This document shows, piece by piece, positions 26,796 through 34,788 of a DNA stretch of 64,000 nt (position 1 is the stretch's first letter; each line of letters starts with the position of its first letter). The notes below the pieces were generated by a model that was not told the origin of the DNA, made no database searches, and was given only the letters and a program-made list of their open reading frames with translations. Source of the stretch: Ramlibacter monticola (GTDB lineage: Bacteria; Pseudomonadota; Gammaproteobacteria; Burkholderiales; Burkholderiaceae_C); NCBI RefSeq assembly GCF_016722785.1, contig NZ_JAEQNE010000006.1, positions 62,001 through 126,000 of the forward strand, written 5' to 3'. Both the position numbers and the translations under genes were made by a program.

Positions 26796-28994
26796 TCAGC
26801 GCCGGCGCGCCGACTCCACGCCGCCCACGTCGCGCACGATCGAGAGCACCTTGCCGAGCCGCTGCGAATCCGCCACTTCGACGGTGAACGTCATCCACGC
26901 CGTGCCCTTGACCGACTGTGTCTGCACGCCGATGACGTTCATCTTCTCCTTGGCGAACACTTCGGAGATGTCGCGCAGCAGTCCCTGCCGGTCGTTCGCG
27001 ACGATGGCGATGTCCACCGGGTACACCAGCGGCTCGCCGCCCTTGGGCCGGCCCCATTCCACCTCGATCACGCGCTCCGGGTCGCGGCCCGCGAGCTCGC
27101 GGAAGTTCGCGCAGTCCCGGCGGTGGATGCTCACGCCCTTGCCGCGCGTGACGAAGCCGCTGATCGCGTCCGGCGGCGCCGGCTTGCAGCACTTGGCCAG
27201 CTGCGTCATGAGCGAATCCACGCCCACCACCAGCACGCCGCCCTTGTTCGACTTCGCCGCCGTCGGCTTCGACTTCTTCGCCAGCAGGACTTCGTCCTCG
27301 CTCGGCGCGGGCTCGGGCGGATGCAGCAGCGTCTCGATGGTGCGCAGCGAGAATTCGTCCTTGCCGACCACCGCGAACAGGTCTTCCGCGGACTTGAAGC
27401 CGAGGCGGCCCGCGAGGTCTTCCAGCTTGAGCGCCGTCTTGCCTTCGCGCTGCAGCAGCCGCTCCACCAGCTCGCGCCCGCGCGCCACCGTCTCGTGGCG
27501 CTGCTGTTCGTTGAACCAGGCGCGCACCTTGGTCCTGCCCCGGTTGCTGGCCAGGAAGCCCAGTTCCGGATTGAGCCAGTCGCGCGAGGGGCCGCCCTCC
27601 TTGGCCGCGACGATCTCCACGGTCTGGCCGTTGGCCAGGGGCGTGTTCAGCGGCACCATCACGCCGTCGATGCGCGCTCCGCGGCAGCGATGGCCCAGGC
27701 TGGTGTGCACCGTGTAGGCGAAGTCCACCGGGGTCGAACCCTTGGGCAGCTCCACGATCGAGGCCTGCGGCGTCAGCACGTAGATGCGGTCCTCGAACAG
27801 GCCCGCCTCGGAGCCGGAGAGGTCGCGCTCCCACGCCAGCAGTTGCCGCAGCACCGCGATCTTGCTGTCGTATTCGCTCGAGGCGCTGACGCCCGCATAG
27901 CCCTTTTGACCCGCTTCCTTGTACGCCCAGTGCGCGGCCACGCCGTGCTCCGCGTGCTCGTGCATGGCCTGGGTGCGGATCTGGATCTCGATGGGCCGGC
28001 CGGCGGGATCGCGCACGATGGTGTGCAGCGACTGGTAGCCGTTGGGCTTGGGCTTGGCGATGTAGTCGTCGAATTCCTCGAGGACCGGCGTGAGGCGCGA
28101 ATGCACCCAGTCGAGCGCCGCGTAGCAGTCCTTCACGTCCGGAACGATCACGCGCAGCGCGCGCACGTCGAGCACCTGGTCGAAGCCGAGCGACTTGCCC
28201 CGCATCTTCTTGACGATGCTGTAGATGTGCTTGGGCCGGCCGTACACCAGCGCATGGATGCCCTGGGCGCGCAGCTCCGACTCGAGCCGGCGGCGCATGT
28301 GGTCCACGTAGTCTTCGCGCTCGACGCGCTTCTCGTCCAGCCAGCGGGCGACCTGCTTGTAGGTGTCCGGCTCGAGGAAGCGGAAGGCCAGGTCCTCCAT
28401 CTCCCACTTCAACTGCCAGATGCCCAGGCGGTTGGCCAGCGGCGCGAACACCTGCAGCGCCTCGCGCGCGACCGCCGGCGGCGTCGGCTGCTTGGTCGCG
28501 GCGTAGTAGCGCAGGGTCTGCAGGCGCGACGCCAGCCGCAGCAGGATCACCCGCAGGTCGCGCGAGAACCCGAGCAGCATCTTGCGCACGTTCTCGGTCT
28601 GCACCCGCGGGTCTTCCAGGAAGTGCTCGGCGCCCCGGGCCTGCTGCTGGATCCGCACCAGCTTGGTGGTCTCCACCGCCAGCGCGGCGTAACTCTCGCC
28701 GAAGGCCTTGGCGATCACCTCCTGCGGCTTGTTCAGGTGGGGGCTGGCGTAGACCAGGTAGCTCGCGGCCTGCATGGCCTCCGAGCCGCCCATGGACTTG
28801 AGGATGGCGGCCACCGCGTCGGCATGTGCCAGCGTGTTCTCGCCGGTGTCCAGCACCTCGCCGGCGATCAGCGGCTCGGCGAAGGCGCGCGCACGCTGCA
28901 GGGCGTTGACCTGGTGGGGCAGCGCCTGCTCGGCCGCGGTGACGAGTTCGGGCAGCGCCCGGCTTTCAACCTGTTCCGCCGTGTGGCTTTTCAT
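26796..28994 (-). CDS. relA: (p)ppGpp synthetase RelA
   Basis: 732 aa from the ATG at 28994 (MKSHTAEQ); an earlier frame extension overlaps the upstream gene too far. Domains: degenerate HD domain (about 40-200) lacking the HD metal motif of SpoT; synthetase domain (about 235-375, YGRPKHIYSIVKKM, DVRALRVIV, NGYQSLHT); TGS (about 400-465, EDRIYVLTPQ); helical and zinc-finger region (CCKPAPPD); C-terminal ACT (about 650-732). The lost HD motif marks a synthesis-only, ribosome-associated stringent-response enzyme. Overlaps the alpha/beta-hydrolase gene upstream by 29 bp. Confidence 0.93.
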   Translation of the reverse strand: MKSHTAEQVESRALPELVTAAEQALPHQVNALQRARAFAEPLIAGEVLDTGENTLAHADAVAAILKSMGGSEAMQAASYLVYASPHLNKPQEVIAKAFGESYAALAVETTKLVRIQQQARGAEHFLEDPRVQTENVRKMLLGFSRDLRVILLRLASRLQTLRYYAATKQPTPPAVAREALQVFAPLANRLGIWQLKWEMEDLAFRFLEPDTYKQVARWLDEKRVEREDYVDHMRRRLESELRAQGIHALVYGRPKHIYSIVKKMRGKSLGFDQVLDVRALRVIVPDVKDCYAALDWVHSRLTPVLEEFDDYIAKPKPNGYQSLHTIVRDPAGRPIEIQIRTQAMHEHAEHGVAAHWAYKEAGQKGYAGVSASSEYDSKIAVLRQLLAWERDLSGSEAGLFEDRIYVLTPQASIVELPKGSTPVDFAYTVHTSLGHRCRGARIDGVMVPLNTPLANGQTVEIVAAKEGGPSRDWLNPELGFLASNRGRTKVRAWFNEQQRHETVARGRELVERLLQREGKTALKLEDLAGRLGFKSAEDLFAVVGKDEFSLRTIETLLHPPEPAPSEDEVLLAKKSKPTAAKSNKGGVLVVGVDSLMTQLAKCCKPAPPDAISGFVTRGKGVSIHRRDCANFRELAGRDPERVIEVEWGRPKGGEPLVYPVDIAIVANDRQGLLRDISEVFAKEKMNVIGVQTQSVKGTAWMTFTVEVADSQRLGKVLSIVRDVGGVESARRR

Positions 28995-29910
28995 TGGAAG
29001 CGGATTCGGAGTCCAGGAGGAAGGAGGCCACGGCCTCCACCTGGTTGTCGGTGATGAGCGTCGGCGCATGGCCGACACCTTCGAATTCGAGCAGCCGCGG
29101 CTGCGGGCCGCGGCGCGTCATTTCCAGCGCGGTCTCGCGCGCCAGCAGGTCGGACTCGGCGCCGCGCAGCAGCAGCGTGCGGGCCTGCACGGCGTCGTAG
29201 AGCTGCCACAGGGCCGCCTGGCCGTTCTTCGCATCGGCCTCGGTGACCGTGCGGAAGGGCAGCGCGATGGCCGGGTCGTAGTGGAGCGTGAAGCCGCCGC
29301 CGGCCAGCGGCTTGACCATGGGTTGCGACAGCGCCAGCCACTGCGCGCTCGTGTGCGGGCCGAAGCCGCGCGAGATCTGCCACATCGCCTCGGCGGCCTG
29401 CTCCACCGAGTCGAAACGGCCGGTGTTGCCGAGATAGGTGCCGATGCGCTGCAAGGCGGTCCACTGGATCACCGGGCCGACGTCGTTCAGCACCAGGCGG
29501 CGCAGCGGCACGGGCAGCGGCAGCCGCGGCGCGCCGGCCAGCGTCAGGCCGATCAGGCCGCCCATGCTGGTGCCGACCCAGTCCAGGGCCTGGATCGGCG
29601 CAGCGGCATGCAGCTGGCCGACCAGCTGCAGCATGTCGGCGGCGTATTGGGGGATCGCATAGCCCTTCGGATCGGCCAGCCAGTCGCTGCGGCCCCGACC
29701 GACCACGTCCGGGCAGGCGACGCGCAGCGGATGCGGGCTGCGTGCGACCAGTGCGCGCGCCAGCGTGTCGAAGTCGCGTCCCTGCCGCGACAGCCCGTGC
29801 GCGCACACCACGACGTGGGCCGCCCCGGTATCCCCCCATAGCCAATAGGCCATGCGGTGGCTGCCGCCGGCATCCGGGCAGGTCACGTAGTCGAGGCGGG
29901 GGTCGGTCAT
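28966..29910 (-). CDS. Alpha/beta-hydrolase
   Basis: 314 aa. Fold signature: oxyanion region VVVCAHGLSRQGRDF, nucleophile elbow GTSMGG (Ser about 115), acid near LLRGAESDLL, and catalytic His in GVGHAPTL (about 286). A cap-domain insert lies between the elbow and the acid. Cytoplasmic; substrate unknown, with esterase or epoxide-hydrolase-like activity possible. First gene of the operon hydrolase-relA-amidohydrolase; its 3' end overlaps relA by 29 bp. Divergent from the hydroxybutyrate dehydrogenase gene. Confidence 0.85.
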   Translation of the reverse strand: MTDPRLDYVTCPDAGGSHRMAYWLWGDTGAAHVVVCAHGLSRQGRDFDTLARALVARSPHPLRVACPDVVGRGRSDWLADPKGYAIPQYAADMLQLVGQLHAAAPIQALDWVGTSMGGLIGLTLAGAPRLPLPVPLRRLVLNDVGPVIQWTALQRIGTYLGNTGRFDSVEQAAEAMWQISRGFGPHTSAQWLALSQPMVKPLAGGGFTLHYDPAIALPFRTVTEADAKNGQAALWQLYDAVQARTLLLRGAESDLLARETALEMTRRGPQPRLLEFEGVGHAPTLITDNQVEAVASFLLDSESASNEKPHGGTG

Positions 29911-29991
29911 GGTTTTTCGCGTTCGGGCCGGAAGCGATTACGCTCTCGCATTCGGCTTAAACCCAGATTATCCCGGAGAGGAGAGAACCCC

Positions 29992-30762
29992 ATGCTGAAA
30001 GGCAAGACCGCCCTCGTCACAGGCTCCACCAGCGGCATCGGCCTTGGCATCGCCAAGGCGCTGGCCCGCCAGGGCGCCAACATCGTGCTGAATGGCTTCG
30101 GCGACGCCGAGGGCCCGAAGGCGGAAGTCGCCGCGCTGGGCGTGAAGGTCGGCTACCACGGCGCCGACATGAGCAAGCCCGCCGAGATCGAGGCGATGAT
30201 GCACTACGTGGCCGAGACCTTCGGCCGCACCGACGTACTGGTCAACAATGCCGGCATCCAGCACGTGGCGAAGGTCGAGGACTTTCCGCCCGAGCGCTGG
30301 GACGCCGTGATCGCCATCAACCTGACGAGCGCCTTCCACACCACGCGCCTCGCCCTGCCCGCGATGAAGAAGGCCAACTGGGGGCGCATCATCAACGTCG
30401 CCTCGGTGCACGGCCTCGTGGCCTCGGCGGAGAAGGCCGCCTACGTCGCCGCCAAGCACGGCATCGTGGGCCTGACCAAGGTCACGGCGCTGGAAACCGC
30501 CACCACCGGCATCACCTGCAACGCGATCTGCCCCGGCTGGGTGCTGACGCCGCTGGTGCAGAAGCAGGTCGACGCCAAGGCTGCGGCGCTGGGCGTGAGC
30601 AACGAGGAGTCGAAGAAGCAACTGCTGGCCGAGAAGGAGCCCTCGCTGCAGTTCACGACCCCCGAGGAACTGGGCGAGCTGGCCGTTTTCTTCTGCTCCG
30701 ACGCGGGCAAGAACGTGCGGGGGGTGGCGTGGAACATGGATGGGGGCTGGGTCGCGCAGTAA
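29992..30762 (+). CDS. bdhA: 3-hydroxybutyrate dehydrogenase
   Basis: 256 aa short-chain dehydrogenase. Cofactor motif TGSTSGIGLGIA (about 9-20), NNAGIQHV (about 86), catalytic Ser in NVASVHGL, YVAAKHG (Tyr and Lys), and the family-specific ITCNAICPGWVLTPLVQKQ. The stretch GIQHVAKVEDFPPERWD and the long C-terminal loop EESKKQLLAEKEPSLQF are typical of BdhA. It oxidises (R)-3-hydroxybutyrate to acetoacetate with NAD+, in polyhydroxybutyrate turnover. Start supported by GGAGAG upstream. Single gene ending at a large hairpin. Confidence 0.92.
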   Translation: MLKGKTALVTGSTSGIGLGIAKALARQGANIVLNGFGDAEGPKAEVAALGVKVGYHGADMSKPAEIEAMMHYVAETFGRTDVLVNNAGIQHVAKVEDFPPERWDAVIAINLTSAFHTTRLALPAMKKANWGRIINVASVHGLVASAEKAAYVAAKHGIVGLTKVTALETATTGITCNAICPGWVLTPLVQKQVDAKAAALGVSNEESKKQLLAEKEPSLQFTTPEELGELAVFFCSDAGKNVRGVAWNMDGGWVAQ

Positions 30763-30773
30763 AAACCTGACAG

Positions 30774-30878
30774 CCGAACGCAGAGGGCGCAAAGGATGCG
30801 CAAAGGACGCAGAAGAAAACCATCCTTGGTGGAAGTTCTTCTGCGTCCTTTGCGGATCTTTGCGCCCTCTGCGTTCGG
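30774..30878. repeat. Long inverted repeat (REP/MITE-like, bidirectional terminator candidate)
   Basis: Arms of about 43 bases (30774-30817 and 30836-30878) built from CGAACGCAGAGGGCGCAAAG and CGCAAAGGACGCAGAAGAA. They are nearly perfect complements, with one small mismatch block (GGATGCGC versus GATCCGC). AAAACC / GGTTTT extends the pairing outward. It sits between the convergent bdhA and metallophosphoesterase genes. Such AACGCAGAG-type repeats are common between convergent genes in Burkholderiales. Confidence 0.8.
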
Positions 30879-30890
30879 TATCGGGTTTTC

Positions 30891-31706
30891 TCACTCCCCC
30901 AGCCTCAACGCATACGGGTGCGTCAACTCGAAGCGGCCGTCCGCCAGGTCGTAGTCCCAGCGCTCCACCTGGCAGGTCCGCGGCTCGCCGGGTGCCGGCG
31001 GTTCCCAGCGGACCACGTTGACCGAATTCGGCGTGTTGTGCCGCACCCGGTGCGACAGGGCCGTGCCGGCCTGCACGCAGTACATCGTGCGCGACGCCGC
31101 CTTCACCCGCGCGCAGACATCGCTCACGTAGGGCAGGTGGATGTGCCCGCCCAGCACCAGGTCCGCGCCGGCGCGCGACCAGGCCTGGACCGCTTCCTCG
31201 CCGCCGTGCAGCCGGTCCTTCTCGTCCTGGGTCCGCATCACGCAGGCGGGCTGGTGCGTCACCACCACGCGCAGCTGCTCGCGCCGGGCGCCGCGCAGGC
31301 GCTCGCACACGCGCCGGATCTGCCGCGGCGAGACCACGCCGTCCTTGTGGCGCTCCGGCCGGGTCGTGTTGACCCCGATCACCAGCACGTCCGCGAACTC
31401 CAGCTCGGGTTCCAGGTTGTGCCCGAACGCCCGCGCATAGCCGCGGTACGGCGCGAACAGGCGGGCGGCGAGGTTGTACAGGGGGATGTCGTGGTTGCCC
31501 GGCAGGGTCAGCAGATGGTCGACGCGCAGCGAATCGCAGAACGCGCGGGCGGCCGCGAACTGCGCGCGTCGCGCCCGCTGCGTGATGTCGCCGCTCAGGA
31601 TGGCCGCCACGGGCTTCACCTCGCGCACCAGCGCCTGCAAGGCGGCGACCACGGGGCCTTCCTCGGTGCCGAAATGCGTGTCCGACAGGTGCAGGATGAC
31701 GGTCAT
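30891..31706 (-). CDS. Metallophosphoesterase (CpdA-like class III)
   Basis: 271 aa. The dinuclear-metal motifs are all present in order: LSDTHFG (D8, H10), LSGDITQ (Asp about 40), LPGNHDIPL (about 70), VVTHQPA (about 156) and GGHIHLPY (about 194). This is the pattern of CpdA-like cyclic-nucleotide phosphodiesterases, but the substrate is not certain. Start ATG at 31706 overlaps the stop of the lipid-kinase gene (ATGA), so the two are coupled. It may act on a lipid-signalling or nucleotide product linked to its partner; that is inference. Confidence 0.86.
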   Translation of the reverse strand: MTVILHLSDTHFGTEEGPVVAALQALVREVKPVAAILSGDITQRARRAQFAAARAFCDSLRVDHLLTLPGNHDIPLYNLAARLFAPYRGYARAFGHNLEPELEFADVLVIGVNTTRPERHKDGVVSPRQIRRVCERLRGARREQLRVVVTHQPACVMRTQDEKDRLHGGEEAVQAWSRAGADLVLGGHIHLPYVSDVCARVKAASRTMYCVQAGTALSHRVRHNTPNSVNVVRWEPPAPGEPRTCQVERWDYDLADGRFELTHPYALRLGE

Positions 31707-32695
31707 CGGGCGGGCAGTCGCTGCTGCGGCGGCGGCAGCATCACCCGCAGCGGCCGCGGGGCCACGGTGAAGCGCAGCGGCAGTTCCATCCATTGCACCT
31801 CGCCATCCGTGGCCACCTTGAGCCGGCGCACGTGGCGCGTGCCGACGGCCAGCGTACGCAGGGTGAAGCTGCGGATCTCGCGGTCGGCGGCCAGTTGGCC
31901 GGCGGCGGCAGCCGCGAGCATGCGCAGCTTGGCCCAGGTGCCCATCGCGGGCAGCAGCAGGCAGGCGAGGCGCCCCTCCCCCGTCTGCGCCACCACATCC
32001 GGCTCCACGCCGATGCGCTCCAGCTGCAGCTGGTTGTTGCAGACGAAGACGCTGGCGGCGCGCAGCTGGATGAGCCGGCCATCGAGTTCGGCATCGAGCA
32101 CGAGCTGCAGGCGCCACTCCAGCAGGCTCTTCAGTGCCACCAGCATGGCGATCCAGCGCCGGCGCCCCAGCTTCTGCTTGGCCGCTTCGCGGTCGGCCAG
32201 CAGCTTCGGATAGAGCCCCACCGACGCGTTGACCAGGAAGGTCCGCTGGTTGACCCAGCCGACCTGCACCGGCTCGGGCCGGCCGGCGAGCAGCGCCCGC
32301 GCCGCTTCGGCCGGTTCGAGCGGCAAGCCGAGCTGGCGGGCGAACAGATTGAAAGTGCCTTGCGCTATGACCCCCAGGGGGCAGTCGTGGGCCATAGCCG
32401 CCTGCGCCGCGCAGTTCATGGTGCCGTCGCCGCCGGCCGCGACCAGGATGCCGCCGTGCTCGCGCGCGAGCCGGCCACCGTCGAGGCAGGCCTGCAGGAT
32501 CTGGCCCGGCGCGACGGGCACGAAGCGGAAGGGCCGGCCGGCACGCTCCAGTTCGGCGGCGATCGCCGCGCGGACTTCGTCCTTTTCGGTGGCCCCCGAG
32601 CCCTGGTTCATGACGATGAACAGCTCGGCGTCCACCTCCACGTCAGGGGGCTGGCGCAGGGCGGGCTCGTCTTGGGCGGACAGGACGGCATCCAT
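31703..32695 (-). CDS. Diacylglycerol/lipid kinase family protein
   Basis: 330 aa. The DAGK catalytic domain begins near residue 25 (LFIVMNQGSGAT) with the nucleotide motif AAGGDGTMN (about 85-93) and LGVIAQGTFN. The C-terminal half is the beta-sandwich YegS/DgkB type (FLVNASVGLYPKL; WMELPLRFTV). It is larger than a membrane DgkA and lacks membrane helices, so it is a soluble YegS/BmrU-type lipid kinase. Start ATG at 32695. First gene of a two-gene unit with the metallophosphoesterase. Confidence 0.88.
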   Translation of the reverse strand: MDAVLSAQDEPALRQPPDVEVDAELFIVMNQGSGATEKDEVRAAIAAELERAGRPFRFVPVAPGQILQACLDGGRLAREHGGILVAAGGDGTMNCAAQAAMAHDCPLGVIAQGTFNLFARQLGLPLEPAEAARALLAGRPEPVQVGWVNQRTFLVNASVGLYPKLLADREAAKQKLGRRRWIAMLVALKSLLEWRLQLVLDAELDGRLIQLRAASVFVCNNQLQLERIGVEPDVVAQTGEGRLACLLLPAMGTWAKLRMLAAAAAGQLAADREIRSFTLRTLAVGTRHVRRLKVATDGEVQWMELPLRFTVAPRPLRVMLPPPQQRLPAR

Positions 32696-32781
32696 CCGCC
32701 GCAGCTTAGCCGCGTCCGCACGGCCGCACTGTCGGACTGAACCGGGCGCCGGCATCCGTCGACGCCGGGCCGGACCGCCGA

Positions 32782-33489
32782 TCAGCGCAGCTGGACCGAG
32801 CCGGACACCATCACCGTCACGGCGCTCTTGCCCGGCTCCACCGGCACGGACTGGTCGGCGGCACCGGCGCGCGCTTCCGGGGCGGCGGCCATCCGCATGC
32901 GCGGCACGAAGCCCGGCTCGTTGGTATTCACCGCCACCTCGCGCAGCGTGTAGCCGGCGAAGCCGAAGCCGCGCGCCAGGTCGGCGGCCTTGGCCTTGAA
33001 GCGCTCGATCGCCTGCGTCTGCGCCTCGCCTTCGACCCGGGCCCGCTGCTCGCGGCTGAGCCCGAAGCTGATGCCGCCGAGCGTCATGGTGCTGATGCGG
33101 CCGGCGCTCTGGCTGATGCGCGGGAAGTCGCGGCCCTCCAGGATCAGTTCGGCCGTGCCGGTCCAGCCGCCGATGCGGCCGTCCCGGTTGTGGCGCGGGT
33201 AGAGCGCGAAGTTGCCGGTGCGCACGTCCAGCTGCCCGGGCTGGGCGCTGCGCTTGGCTTCCGCCAGGGCCGCGTCCAGCGCCGTCTTGAGCTGGGCCTG
33301 GACCGCCGCCGGGTCCAGCCCGTCGCGCGAGGTGGTCAGCGTCATCTGCAGCAGGTCCTGCTGGACTTCGACGGTGCCGCTCGCCTGCAGCTGCAGGACG
33401 TTCTGGGGCGGCGGCAGGGTCTGGGCGGAGGCGCCCAGCGCCGCAAGGCACAGGGCACCGGTCGCCAACAGGCGCGGCGTTCGGGTCAT
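32782..33489 (-). CDS. SIMPL domain-containing periplasmic protein (DUF541)
   Basis: 235 aa. Signal peptide 1-22 (RLLATGALCLAALGASAQ). The rest is a SIMPL/DUF541 domain (LQLQASGTVEVQQDLLQMTL at the start; DLARGFGFAGYTLREVAVN in the middle; VTVMVSGSVQL at the end). Members include BP26/OMP28 and YggE, linked to oxidative-stress protection with unknown mechanism. Start ATG at 33489. A small secreted protein gene ends 13 bp upstream, so they may be co-transcribed. Confidence 0.87.
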   Translation of the reverse strand: MTRTPRLLATGALCLAALGASAQTLPPPQNVLQLQASGTVEVQQDLLQMTLTTSRDGLDPAAVQAQLKTALDAALAEAKRSAQPGQLDVRTGNFALYPRHNRDGRIGGWTGTAELILEGRDFPRISQSAGRISTMTLGGISFGLSREQRARVEGEAQTQAIERFKAKAADLARGFGFAGYTLREVAVNTNEPGFVPRMRMAAAPEARAGAADQSVPVEPGKSAVTVMVSGSVQLR

Positions 33490-33502
33490 CGGGTCTCCGG
33501 GG

Positions 33503-33757
33503 TCAGTGGCGGCGCGAAGTGGGCCGCGCATATTCACTCAATTGTCGGCGCAGCTCCGCGCGCTCGCTGGCGCTCAGCTGGCGGGGCGGCGGAGGACTCT
33601 GCTGCTCCTGGCGGAAGAAGTCCTGCACGGCCTGGCGCAGGCCGTGGTCGCGCGCCGCGCTGCGCTCCGGCGAGCCCGCCGGCGGCGCGTCCGCGGCGGC
33701 TACCGCCAGGGAAGCGGCCAGGCCCACTGAGGCAAAAACGGCGGCGAAGATAGTCAT
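33503..33757 (-). CDS. Small secreted hypothetical protein
   Basis: 84 aa. Signal peptide about 1-21 (VFASVGLAASLAVAAADA). The mature part contains GLRQAVQDFFRQEQQ and LSASERAELRRQLSEYARP, a helical pattern that recurs in many short betaproteobacterial periplasmic proteins. No enzyme motif. Start ATG at 33757 with AGGG upstream. Divergent from ompR; probably in one unit with the SIMPL gene. Confidence 0.6.
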   Translation of the reverse strand: MTIFAAVFASVGLAASLAVAAADAPPAGSPERSAARDHGLRQAVQDFFRQEQQSPPPPRQLSASERAELRRQLSEYARPTSRRH

Positions 33758-33830
33758 ATCCCTATTGAACGCTGCCGTTGCCGCCCTGTTCACGTACGGC
33801 TTGTCAAGCGCCCGATGCTGGGGCAACATC

Positions 33831-33904
33831 TGTAACACGGTGAAAGGTGAGCTGAAAAAACGCGGAAAACGGCTCGGCTGACCCGTACCATCGGCGCTGT
33901 TACA
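33831..33904. promoter_or_regulatory. OmpR-box-like inverted pair TGTAACA / TGTTACA
   Basis: TGTAACA (33831-33837) and its exact complement TGTTACA (33898-33904) lie between the small secreted gene and ompR. GTTACA/TGTAAC cores resemble the enterobacterial OmpR half-site. Autoregulation is a reasonable guess only. Confidence 0.3.
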
Positions 33905-33923
33905 AATTGGCCTCGGGAGAACC

Positions 33924-34655
33924 ATGACGCAAGCTGCAGCACGGACTGACAAGATCCTCGTCGTCGACGATGACGCTCGCATCCGCGACCTGCTCCGCCG
34001 CTACCTCACCCAGGAAGGCTTCGAGGTCATCCTGGCGGAAGACGGCAAGGCGCTGAACCGGCTGATGCTGCGGGAAACCGCGGACCTGATCGTGCTGGAC
34101 CTGATGATGCCCGGCGAGGACGGCCTGTCCATCTGCCGCCGCCTGCGCGCGGCCAACGATCGCACGCCGATCATCATGCTCACCGCCAAGGGCGAAGACG
34201 TGGACCGCATCGTCGGCCTGGAAGTCGGCGCCGACGACTACCTTGGCAAGCCCTTCAACCCGCGCGAGCTGCTGGCCCGCGTGCACGCGGTGCTGCGCCG
34301 CCGCCCCGCGCAGGAAGCGCCCGGCGCCCCGTCCTCCGACAACGAGGTGGTGACCTTCGGCCCCTTCGCCTTCGACCTGGGCGCGCGCACGCTGCGCAAG
34401 AACGGCGAGGAACTGCCCTTGACCACCGGCGAGTTCGCCATGCTGAAGGCGCTGGTGCGCCACCCCCGCCAGCCGCTGTCGCGCGAGAAGCTCGCGCAGC
34501 TCGCCCGCGGCCGCGAATTCGAACCCTTCGACCGCAGCCTCGACGTGCAGGTCTCGCGCCTGCGCAAGCTGATCGAAGCCGACCCGGCCTCGCCGCGCTA
34601 CATCCAGACGGTATGGGGCGTGGGCTACGTGTTCGTGCCGGACGGCGCGGGCTGA
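33924..34655 (+). CDS. ompR: Response regulator, OmpR family
   Basis: 243 aa. Receiver domain 10-125 with acidic pocket DDD (15-17), phospho-acceptor D59 in IVLDLMMPGEDG and K109 in LGKPFNP. Winged-helix effector domain about 145-240 (LPLTTGEFAMLKALVRHPRQ; RSLDVQVSRLRKLIEADP; TVWGVGYVFVP). The sequence DRIVGLEVGADDYLGKP and the partner EnvZ-type kinase place it as the OmpR orthologue. Start ATG at 33924 with GGGAG upstream. The kinase gene follows after 133 bp that hold repeated TGAC boxes. Confidence 0.92.
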   Translation: MTQAAARTDKILVVDDDARIRDLLRRYLTQEGFEVILAEDGKALNRLMLRETADLIVLDLMMPGEDGLSICRRLRAANDRTPIIMLTAKGEDVDRIVGLEVGADDYLGKPFNPRELLARVHAVLRRRPAQEAPGAPSSDNEVVTFGPFAFDLGARTLRKNGEELPLTTGEFAMLKALVRHPRQPLSREKLAQLARGREFEPFDRSLDVQVSRLRKLIEADPASPRYIQTVWGVGYVFVPDGAG

Positions 34656-34675
34656 TCCCGCGCCACGGGCCGTGC

Positions 34676-34781
34676 ATGACAAATGACACGGCTTCGCCCG
34701 CAATGACGAATGACAACGGAGCCCGCGGGCCCCACAATGCCCTGCTGAGCAGGGTTATTCATATGTCGTTCGTCATTCGTC
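34676..34781 (+). promoter_or_regulatory. Repeated ATGACNAATGACA boxes and hairpins between ompR and envZ
   Basis: ATGACAAATGACA (34676-34688), ATGACGAATGACAAC (34703-34717) and an inverted relative ending CGTCATTCGTC (34765-34781), with GCCCGCGGGC and CCCTGCT-G-AGCAGGG hairpins between. Possibly repeated protein-binding boxes or an mRNA processing/attenuation site. Confidence 0.35.
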
Positions 34782-34788
34782 CTACCCC

